Below are positions 20,426-29,000 of a stretch of DNA of 64,000 nucleotides, in pieces. Origin of the DNA: Mortierella alpina (taxonomy: Eukaryota; Mortierellomycota; Mortierellomycetes; Mortierellales; Mortierellaceae). Each line of letters opens with the position of its first letter. Position 1 is the stretch's first letter. The stretch is taken from contig JANATF010000015.1 in NCBI GenBank assembly GCA_029449245.1, positions 124,001 through 188,000 of the forward strand, given 5' to 3'. The position numbers and the translations under genes are program-made. The notes below the pieces were generated by a model, which had not been told where the DNA came from, ran no database searches, and saw only the letters and a list, made by a program, of their open reading frames with translations.

Positions 20426-20598
20426 AGTACGAGGCTGAAGGCATCCTTGAGTACAGACGCTACCGCCGTCAACACCAGTTCCTCATCCTTTGGAAGGGTT
20501 ACCCTCGCAGCTCCGCCACCTGGGAACCACTCGGCAACCTCTCTCATTGCCTCGAGTTGGTTGAAGAATTTAAAACAGCACATGGGATCCATTTTTAA
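16789..20598 (+). CDS. pol: Ty3-B1 Pol (protease, RT, RNase H, integrase, chromodomain)
   Basis: 1,269 codons in the -1 frame. Order: protease with ILIDGGAEGNVIS (DGG in place of DS/TG); RT with FVKKKDGSLRMCVDYR and YLDDILIYS; RNase H with EADASGFAVGAVL and YTDHATLRHF; integrase HHCC (HLGF...CESCQRNK) and D,D-35-E core (TMDFIVQLPK, SDRDTKF, HPQTDGQTERAN); a C-terminal GPYTLLEQHSPVSFRVELP module; and a chromodomain (EYEAEGILEYRR...FLILWKGYPRSSATWEP). The chromodomain places it among chromoviruses, which target chromatin marks. The only start in the distal frame is a TTG at 16819, so frameshift expression is much more likely than independent initiation. Confidence 0.92.
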   Translation, partial: RPQRSGLVQDLIAETPSLSPLDKGSEPRPQASTCSISANKIAAEHQACRTPALAPSHANENNTLDTHPAPNPAPPVAKPCHDPSVVLRLPEKMDLDPASSNASSPALSKSKQRRVRKRAVRLQSFSVTEAERTLLTFIGSVNGHPARILIDGGAEGNVISTSFQKRHSLPLHSRNPIPIVLPDGSSSITQHTVPITLTRNNYADNLDPLLYPLKSYDLILGKPWLTTTNPDINWRTNDLHFQHRGCNVIWSCRGFAPSSITAKSGGRLLSHMHFNSLASQPGNEVFLALVKTTSGNNPSTPPVPDEVLPILDEFRDVFPTSLPDGLPPDRGDAMKIETDPTADPPVRPVIRLSIAELDELRKQLDELLKKKFIKPSTSPYGAPVLFVKKKDGSLRMCVDYRGLNRITRKNRHPLPRIDELIDRFRGAQFFTKLDLLSGYHQQRVYDPHTHKTAFRCRYGHFEFNVVPFGLTNAPASFSNMMFNVFDPILDKWVVIYLDDILIYSKTKEEHLDHIRSALTLLRKHGLYVKLSKCSFMQEETEFLGHVISKDGIHTNAGLVRAIREWPRPSKQKDVQQFIGLAQFYQQYIDGFADIALPLTGLLGEGVPFSWDPDKEHAFTALKDAISKAPVLRIFDPDLATTVEADASGFAVGAVLFQTDEHGVSRPVAFTSRKMNSAERNYPTHEQELLAVVHALKTWRYYLDGSHFVVYTDHATLRHFPTQPKLTRRQARWMELLQEYDFDFKYKRGADNIVPDALSRRPDHKEPDPVALHSLVVQLDPGLRQRLIDSYPDDPKLGPIYESCLQGSCPQRYSLHENLLFVERHDTNLVCIPQKSDIRLSLLHDAHDSAIAGHLGFDKTYEQLRRAAYWPRIARDTRTYVETCESCQRNKPSRQRPAGLLQSLDIPDQRWDTVTMDFIVQLPKTPRGFDAITVFVDKLSKQVHFVASKTTDTAPDVARIFFDNIFRLHGMPTAIVSDRDTKFTSHFWKELHRLMDVKLAMSTAFHPQTDGQTERANQTLEIMLRAFVDQQQTNWDLLLTAAEFAYNNATNATTGFSPFFLNAGFHPRVPAALLLPPSTLIPTVETFVTNQHTSLTIAKEAIALAQERQAKNADTRRRDHTFKVGDQVLLNTDHITVAADQNQPSRKLQPRFIGPYTLLEQHSPVSFRVELPPTMKIHDVFHVDRFQEYKPSPEALGPRAPARPPPEIIDGEEEYEAEGILEYRRYRRQHQFLILWKGYPRSSATWEPLGNLSHCLELVEEFKTAHGIHF

Positions 20599-20608
20599 AA
20601 GGGGAAGG
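20597..20608 (+). other. polypurine tract, Ty3-B1
   Basis: AAAAGGGGAAGG, touching the pol stop codon and the 3' LTR; primer for plus-strand DNA. Confidence 0.85.
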
Positions 20609-20708
20609 TGTAACAGTAGTGTCCAGTCACAACGACTATATAGAGTAGAGTAGTACGATACCTGTAAATACATTCCTTTTCCACCTACTTGACCTGACCC
20701 CTACTACA
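20609..20708 (+). repeat. Ty3-B1 3' LTR (100 bp)
   Basis: Same as the 5' LTR; its last base is followed at once by the inverted, truncated pol of Ty3-B3. Confidence 0.93.
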
Positions 20709-23700
20709 CCTCTTCGCCGTCAATGATTTCTGGTGGAGGCCTGGCGGGTGCTCGTGGTCCAAGGGCTTCTGGTGAAGGTTTATAATCTTGGAAGCGGTCC
20801 ACGTGGAACACATCGTGAATCTTCATGGTCGGCGGTAGCTCAACACGAAATGAGACCGGCGAGTGTTGCTCCAACAGCGTATAGGGTCCGATGAAACGAG
20901 GTTGCAATTTGCGTGAGGGCTGGTTTTGGTCCGCGGCGACTGTGATATGGTCCGTGTTCAGTAACACCTGATCTCCAACCTTGAACGTGTGGTCTCGGCG
21001 TCGTGTGTCCGCGTTCTTGGCCTGTCGTTCCTGTGCCAATGCTATGGCCTCCTTTGCGATGGTCAAGGAAGTGTGCTGGTTGGTCACGAACGTCTCTACC
21101 GTGGGGATGAGTGTGCTCGGGGGCAGGAGCAGCGCGGCTGGTACACGTGGATGGAAGCCGGCGTTCAGAAAGAATGGGGAGAATCCTGTGGTGGCATTGG
21201 TGGCGTTGTTATAAGCGAACTCTGCAGCAGTCAAGAGTAGGTCCCAGTTCGTCTGTTGTTGGTCCACGAACGCCCTCAGCATGATCTCCAGCGTCTGATT
21301 GGCTCTTTCCGTCTGGCCGTCCGTCTGTGGGTGGAATGCAGTTGACATGGCGAGCTTGACATCCATGAGGCGATGAAGTTCTTTCCAGAAGTGGCTGGTG
21401 AACTTGGTGTCGCGGTCCGAGACTATGGCGGTGGGCATTCCATGCAGCCGAAAAATGTTGTCAAAGAAGATCCGAGCGACGTCAGGGGCAGTGTCGGTCG
21501 TCTTACTGGCCACGAAGTGGACTTGCTTTGACAGCTTGTCCACAAAGACTGTGATGGCGTCAAATCCTCGCGGCGTCTTAGGCAGCTGAACGATGAAGTC
21601 CATGGTCACTGTGTCCCAGCGCTGATCCGGTATATCAAGGGACTGGAGAAGTCCTGCTGGTCTTTGACGACTGGGCTTGTTGCGTTGGCAACTTTCGCAA
21701 GTCTCCACGTACGTCCTCGTGTCCCGTGCGATCCTTGGCCAGTACGCTGCTCGTCTGAGTTGCTCATACGTCTTGTCGAATCCCAAATGACCTGCTATTG
21801 CTGAGTCATGAGCATCATGTAAGAGAGAGAGACGAATGTCAGACTTCTGAGGAATGCAGACAAGGTTTGTGTCATGTCGTTCAACAAACAAAAGATTCTC
21901 GTGGAGTGAGTATCTTTGGGGGCAACTTCCCTGGAGGCAGCTTTCGTAGATAGGACCGAGTTTAGGGTCATCCGGGTAACTATCAATCAGGCGCTGCCTC
22001 AATCCTGGGTCCAGTTGTACAACCAACGAGTGTAGCGCGACGGGGTCTGGTTCCTTGTGGTCAGGTCGTCTGGAGAGGGCGTCTGGTACGATGTTGTCTG
22101 CGCCACGCTTATACTTGAAATCAAAGTCGTACTCCTGTAGCAACTCCATCCAACGTGCCTGTCTGCGAGTCAGTTTGGGTTGCGTTGGAAAGTGGCGAAG
22201 CGTGGCGTGATCCGTGTACACGACGAAGTGTGATCCATCCAGATAATAACGCCATGTCTTTAGCGCGTGAACGACAGCCAGCAGCTCCTGTTCGTGAGTT
22301 GGATAGTTCCTCTCTGCAGAATTCATCTTCCTGGATGTGAACGCCACTGGTCTCGAGACTCCATTTTCGTCTGTCTGGAAAAGCACGGCTCCAACAGCGA
22401 ATCCAGACGCATCAGCTTCAACAGTGGTGGCTAGATCGGGGTCAAAGATCCTGAGTACCGGTGCTTTGCTGATGGCGTCCTTGAGAGCGGTGAAGGCGTG
22501 TTCCTTGTCAGGGTCCCAAGAGAATGGCACGCCCTCACCTAAGAGACCAGTCAACGGTAATGCGATGTCAGCAAATCCATCAATATACTGTTGGTAAAAT
22601 TGAGCGAGGCCAATGAATTGTTGCACATCCTTCTGCTTGCTAGGTCGAGGCCACTCGCGAATGGCGCGGACGAGGCCAGCGTTGGTGTGGATCCCGTCCT
22701 TGGAGATTACGTGTCCCAAAAACTCCGTCTCTTCCTGCATGAACGAACACTTGCTCAGTTTGACGTAGAGTCCGTGTTTGCGCAGAAGGGTCAGCGCACT
22801 CCTGATGTGGTCCAGGTGTTCCTCCTTTGTTTTCGAGTAGATCAGAATGTCATCGAGGTAAATGACCACCCATTTGTCGAGGATCGGGTCGAACACGTTA
22901 AACATCATGTTTGAAAAAGAGGCAGGAGCGTTAGTCAGCCCGAAAGGGACAACGTTAAACTCAAAGTGACCGTAGCGACAGCGAAAGGCGGTTTTGTGTG
23001 TGTGTGGGTCGTAAACACGCTGTTGGTGGTACCCAGAGAGGAGATCAAGTTTGGTAAAAAACTGCGCGCCGCGAAAGCGGTCGATGAGCTCGTCAATGCG
23101 GGGGAGGGGATGGCGGTTCTTTCGGGTGATTCTGTTCAGGCCGCGGTAGTCCACACACATGCGTAACGATCCATCCTTCTTTTTGACAAAAAGGACAGGT
23201 GCTCCGTATGGCGAGGTGCTAGGTTTGATGAACTTCTTTTTCAGCAATTCGTCCAACTGCTTCCTGAGCTCATCGAGTTCCGCAATGGAGAGACGAATGA
23301 CTGGTCGGACAGGGGGGTCGGCGGTGGGATCAGTTTCGATTTTCATTGCATCGCCTCGGTCTGGTGGGAGACCATCAGGGAGGGAGGTGGGGAAGACGTC
23401 GCGAAACTCGTCGAGTATGGGGAGCACTTCGTCAGGGACGGGAGGAGTGGAGGGGTTGTTGCCCGAAGTGGTCTTGACTAACGCCAGGAACACTTCGTTG
23501 CCGGGTTGGGAGGCGAGGGAGTTGAAGTGCATGTGGCTCAGGAGGCGGCCTCCAGACTTAGCTGTAATGGAAGAGGGGGCGAATCCTCTGCATGACCAGA
23601 TGACATTGCAGCCACGGTGCTGGAAATGCAAGTCGTTGGTGCGCCAGTTGATGTCGGGGTTGGTGGTTGTGAGCCATGGTTTGCCGAGGATCAGGTCGTA

Positions 23701-24345
23701 AGATTTGAGTGGATAAAGGAGGGGGTCGAGATTGTCAGCGTAGTTGTTGCGAGTGAGGGTGATGGGGACAGTGTGCTGAGTGATGGAGGAGGAGCCGTCA
23801 GGAAGAACAATGGGAATGGGGTTGCGCGAATGGAGAGGAAGTGAATGTCGTTTCTGAAAGGAGGTACTAATGACGTTTCCCTCTGCACCGCCATCGATGA
23901 GGATGCGTGCAGGGTGTCCATTGACGGAGCCAATGAACGTGAGCAGCGTGCGCTCAGCCTCAGTCACACTGAAGGACTGTAGCCGAACGGCACGTTTGCG
24001 CACACGTCTCTGTTTGCTCTTGGAGAGCGCGGGTGAAGACGCGTTTGAGGAGGCTGGGTCCAGGTCCATCTTCTCAGGCAATCTAAGCACCACAGATGGG
24101 TCATGGCAAGGTTTGGCAACAGGGGGCGCGGGGTTGGGGGCGGGGTGAGTATCCAGAGTATTATTCTCATTTGCATGTGAGGGAGCGAGCGCAGGTGTGC
24201 GGCAAGCCTGATGTTCAGCAGCAATTTTATTTGCAGAAATAGAACAAGTACTTGCCTGGGGGCGAGGCTCACTCCCTTTGTCCAGAGGAGAAAGGGAGGG
24301 GGTTTCAGCGATCAAGTCCTGGACTAAGCCTGACCGCTGGGGGCG
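20709..24345 (-). pseudogene. pol: Ty3-B3 pol lacking the chromodomain
   Basis: Intact from the frameshift site through protease, RT (YLDD), RNase H and integrase. The frame is lost after DGEE at the junction with the B1 LTR, so the chromodomain is absent. A protein could still be made, ending at a chance stop just past the junction. Confidence 0.85.
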
Positions 24346-25043
24346 TTTCCCGACTGGCCATGGAAGGGAGCGCCCACGTTAGTTGCTATATGATTCATTC
24401 CGCGGGGGCGAGGGGGGCACCTGTTCTCATATGACAGATGTCCCAGCTTGCGGCACTTGAAACAGCCGCCGTTGTCGATGAGATACTGTCGCTCTGCGGG
24501 AGTCAGTTTTGGGAGGTGAGCCCAGTCGTTGTTGTGGTTGTTGTTGCGGCCCCATTGGTGCTGGTTACCGTTGAGGCGAGGGCCCCGCTGATTATAGGTT
24601 GCCTGGTATTGGTTCCGCTGGTTGCTGTTTTGTCTATTGACCTCTTGAACGATGGCGTTGATGAGGACCTGGGGGAGCGCGAGGTGATCAACTTCCATCG
24701 CGTAAGGGTCGGGTTGGTTGAAGGTCGGGGCGGTGGCGATTTTTTGAGTGGATTGCAGGGAAGTGGCGGGTTTGGGGTTCATCACTGAGTCGGGTTTAAA
24801 ATTGTAAATGTTGTCGAAGCGTTCGGCGGTGGAGAGTAGAGTCTGGAGGTCGGAGTTGCCGGGGTTTGAGACCTCAAACCCTTTAAGCATTTGTTGAAGG
24901 TCAGTAGGGGCGCCTTTGTAGAAGCAAGTCTTGATGGTCTCATCCAGGAACGCGCGTGCGTCATGCGACATTGAAGGGGAAATAAGCATGGAGCGATAAA
25001 GTCGAATGCGTTGAATGTATTCGGAGCAGGTCGAGGTGAAAGC

Positions 25044-25256
25044 TGTGGTGTTTTATGCTGGTGTGGGGCTCAGGCACGTATGTACCTGAGTCGCACCTCC
25101 CTTTTTACTTCTACGATTATTAAGAGTTCCCGTGACCGGTGTCTGGAGGAGCTATATAAGTCCTCCAGATCCCTGTCCACAATAAAACCCTCTCTTGTTC
25201 TCGTTGACTTCAGTTCCCCAGTTAGTATTGTAAGTTTACCCCTAGAGAATATCACA
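25044..25256 (+). repeat. Ty3-C2 5' LTR (213 bp)
   Basis: TGTGGTGTTTTATGC...AATATCACA, with TATATAAG in an inverted repeat (25142-25169), then ACAATAAAACCC and CTCTTGTTCTCGTTGACTTC. Confidence 0.92.
25142..25169 (+). promoter_or_regulatory. TATA box inside a 9-bp inverted repeat (C2 LTR)
   Basis: TCTGGAGGA (25142-25150) pairs perfectly with TCCTCCAGA (25161-25169); the 10-nt loop is GCTATATAAG. The same unit is in the 3' LTR. The arms differ from those of the C1 LTR although the position is the same. Confidence 0.75.
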
Positions 25257-26001
25257 TTTTTTTCAACGTACTAAAGAGTCGGCATCCATCCATTGCATCC
25301 ATCTTCAAGTGTGTTTGATTTGCATCCATTGAGATTCTATCATCCATCTTTAACTGTTTGCAATTGGGACCTCTCCTTTGTCGTTTATCATTGCTCAAGC
25401 AAGATCCAGAAAAAGACCCAATAGGCTTGTTCCTGTTGAATCCTGTTTCGAAGATCGAACTTGTGTGCTCTTTTGTGTCTTGGCTGCACATCGCTGCGTG
25501 ATCCGCTGTTCTTGGAAATATCCAGTGCGTCGTGTTCCAGTGTTGTTTTCAACCACTACATATCTTTGCATTTGTTCTTGGTTTTTACCACGGCAAATCA
25601 TTTTGATTGTCTGACGGTATTCACCGCCTGCAATTCATCATCCTCTCTGCTGATTGGCTAGTGCCATCAGCAAATCATTCTCTCTGTTGTCGGTTAGCTC
25701 CGCCAGAAAGTTTTAATTGTTGTTGTGTTGTTGTGTTCTAGCTGACGGAAAATTCTTCCTCAAGCAGCTGAGCTTCGACCGATAATTTTACTTGCATAGT
25801 CTTTTGACTCCAAGTATTCCTTGTGTGTGTTTCGACTATCACTTGGTGTGTTAGAGACAAGACCTATAGCAGGGTAGTCTCGTGTAATCATCCTATAGAC
25901 TGTAAGCTGTAGTGTTTGAGAATCGAAACTGTTGACATAATAAAAGTCCAGTCTTGGTATCGCTTGAACCTCCTTTTTTCCGCTTTGCTTTTTATTACCG
26001 C
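25257..26001 (+). other. Ty3-C2 5' leader
   Basis: 745 nt between LTR and gag-pol start. Begins TTTTTTTCAACGTAC; no TGG-type primer site. TCAACG here is complementary to CGTTGA in the LTR, a weak hint of self-priming. Only short upstream ORFs. Confidence 0.5.
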
Positions 26002-29000
26002 ATGGCTTCTAACGATAGTGCCTCAGCTATTCCTGAGGACGTCGTAATGGCATCTGGTGATCCACCCTCAGCGCATACTGGGGAAGCTGATATGGACGTA
26101 TGGTCTATCGATGCTTCGGATGACAAACTTTCCATGTTCCAGAAGTTGGAGAGGGAGGTCGAGGAAGCCAACAGGGATAAGCAGGATGCTTTGAGTCGCT
26201 ACATGGACACTAAAGTTGCCGTGCGCAAACTAAAGCAGCTCGACAGCAAGGATGCAACTCTCACTGATGCTCAACGTCGGCGTAATGCAGCTAAGCATGA
26301 TGCGAAAGTGGAAGATGCCCAACGAGATCTCGACAATGCTGTTAGGGATTTCGACACGGTGCATCGACACTGGATGCAAATGCGACCGCAACCTCTCGAT
26401 CATCAATATCGAGATGAGCAGCAGTCGCCGGCTTCGGACGTGCAGGACGCAGATGAAGCGTCAGGATCATTGGTCGCCCAATTTAATTCGGCGAGCATCT
26501 GGCATTGCGACATCAGGCGCTGCTTGAAGGAAAAGGTTGTTCCTGTTTTCCAAAACAGCGAGAAGATTGACTTCTCGAGACTGATTCCTAAAAGCTTCCC
26601 TGACGAGCCAGAATTCAAGTTGAAATTGCAGGGCAAGGAAGACCTGGCAGCTTTGGAGATTGTGCGAGTGATCAACAGGTTTTTGCGAGAGTTCCGAGAC
26701 TTTTATAAGTTGCATCTCGGCAGCCTGTTTGCGATCCTAGCAAGCCAGTACATGATGAAGGCCTTTAGAAAAGCCGGCATCGAGGTACGCTTGTTGGAGG
26801 AGTCACTCGTGACAATGGGCAAGGACTTGACAACCCAAATGGAGGCCGTGCAGGAGGCAGATGGACCAGTGTATTTCGACTATACGTCGATTGACACTTG
26901 GTTTCCGATTGAGAAGTGTGTGCGCGAGCTATTTCGCGTTGACCTTCTTAAGTCGGAGGCTGTCAAGCAGGTTTTCGCCCTCGACACTGCAACATTCACC
27001 GACGTCCACCTCTATGCGGGCAAAGTCGAATTGTTGATGGAAGCGTCAGGACTCAAGGACTCGGCTTACGAGACTCTAGTCATAGAGTCTTTGTTTGCTG
27101 GGTTGCCTGATGAGGGACAGAAGGCTATCACGGCAAAGTATCCAAAGATGGTGGACTTACCCAATGTCGCCGCCTTTTTGGATTGTGTCCGTGCTGACAG
27201 CACCCAATTTCCAGGTCGCAAGACTGATTGGGCCAAGTGGTTTAAAGCCCGATTCAAGTCCATTGAGATTGCGAGTCAGTCGGCCACTCCGGTTGCTTTT
27301 GTGAAGAAGCCCGCGATCCCGCAGCCTAACAAGGGCAAGCATCCTCGCAAGGATACTCGCCAGCCTTGTAGCAAGGAGAGGTGCACTTCCAGCACCCATG
27401 CTCCAGCCCAATGCTACGTATTGCATCCTGAACTGAGACCTCAGTTCAAGAAGCACAAGTCGTCTGCTCATGGCCATATCCGTTCGGTGTCGGCCATGCA
27501 GAAGGCGCCTGCTGTTATTGAACTGCAGCCTGTCCATGCCAAGCGTTTGGCCGCCATGACTCAAGAGGTCGATATGATCCGTAGTTCGAGCTTGGACACT
27601 ATTTTAGCGGAGAAGATTAATGATGTTCATATCAATAAACACGCTGATGTTGCCCGCTATTTTGCTGAATTTGATCCTTATACACCAACAAAGAGACTTT
27701 GTGCTTTCAGAGGTGCTCAAGAAGGTGATAATCGCATTTCGGTAAAGATATATGCCAATGGCAAAGAACTTACCGCTGTACTTGATTGTGGATCCACAGA
27801 TTCGTATATCGATTTAGCCATTGCTAGAGAGATGGGGATCAAAGTAGCCAGGCTACCAGGACCAATTGAGTTAGGAGAAGCTGGAATGAAAGCTGAAAAC
27901 ATGCTTACATGCGACAAAGTTGATCTTGTGTGTAATGACAGATCGGTTTCGTGTCAAATAAGTGTTATGAACATACCTTATTACGATTTTTATATCGGCA
28001 TGGACTTGTTTCATCGCTTTGGGTACTATGTCGGAGGTGTCCGCATGCCCAAACCGCCTCCTTTGACTGATATCTGGATCTATGATGATGATAAACCATC
28101 TATCTTGCCAGATGCTGTTCCTGACACAGAAAACACGCCCGAGTTCGTAGCGGACAAGGCACATTTCCTGAAGGAACTGGAACCTGCACTGGAGCGCAAC
28201 TCTGCAATCGATCCCAAAAGCTATTGTGAGCTTGAGATCCTGAAAGTAGAATTGAAATTGCCGGCAGACTGCGTAATTAATGTGAAATCCAGGCCGTTCC
28301 ATGCACATTCACAAGGTGCAGAGGTCGCACGTCAGATCAAACAATGGGGGGATGATGGTGTCATCGTCCTTGCGCCGAAAGGCAATCCTTATAATAACTC
28401 GCTGACTTTAGCAGCCAGAAGAGATATGGATGGTAAAGTGTTGAAGTACCGAGTGTGCCTAGACCCGAGAGTGCTGAACAAACAATTGTTAAAATCAGAC
28501 ACGTTTCCGTTGCCATTGATTCCAGATCTACTAAAAAAGGCTGCTGGTCATAAATATTATTCTACCTTTGATCTGACGCAAGCGTACCATCGACTGCCAC
28601 TTTCAAAAGAAAGTCAACCGTATACAGCTTTCACCTATGAAGGAAAACAGTACATGTTTGCAAGAGCTCCCTTTGGTTTGAAACCAATGACGAGCATCTT
28701 TCAAAGAGGTATGTCTTACCTCCTCGGTGACCTCCAGTTCGCTGGCATCTATGTTGATGATACGGTTATTTTCTCTCATACGAAGGAGGATCATTTAGAG
28801 CAAGCAAAAATAATTGTGGACAGATTGACGCAAGCGAAGCTCATCCTCAATCGTCAGAAATGTCATCTCTTTCATACAGAGATCATGTTGTTAGGATTTC
28901 TTGTTAACAAGGAAGGAAGGAGAATAAATCCTGAGAAGGTGGCCAACATTTCACAATGGGCCCCACCTACCAACAACAAGGCGGTACAAAGATACATGGG

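Larger units (their letters stand above)
15448..20708 (+). mobile_element. Ty3-B1, complete chromodomain Ty3/gypsy retrotransposon
   Basis: 5.26 kb with two 100-bp LTRs, PBS, gag, pol in the -1 frame and a polypurine tract. All enzymes appear intact, so it could be autonomous. It interrupts Ty3-C1 on the left (flank GTTTA) but its right flank is the truncated pol of Ty3-B3 (flank CCTCT); the missing duplication means that one flank was exchanged after insertion. Confidence 0.92.

Noticed and set aside
22155-23933. Many ORFs of 60-180 aa opposite the Ty3-B pol genes, repeated at every copy
   Set aside because: Antisense shadows of pol; they recur only because the element recurs.
25257-25271. 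Self-priming in Ty3-C2
   Set aside because: Only six bases (TCAACG/CGTTGA) are complementary and not at the LTR edge; too weak to claim.
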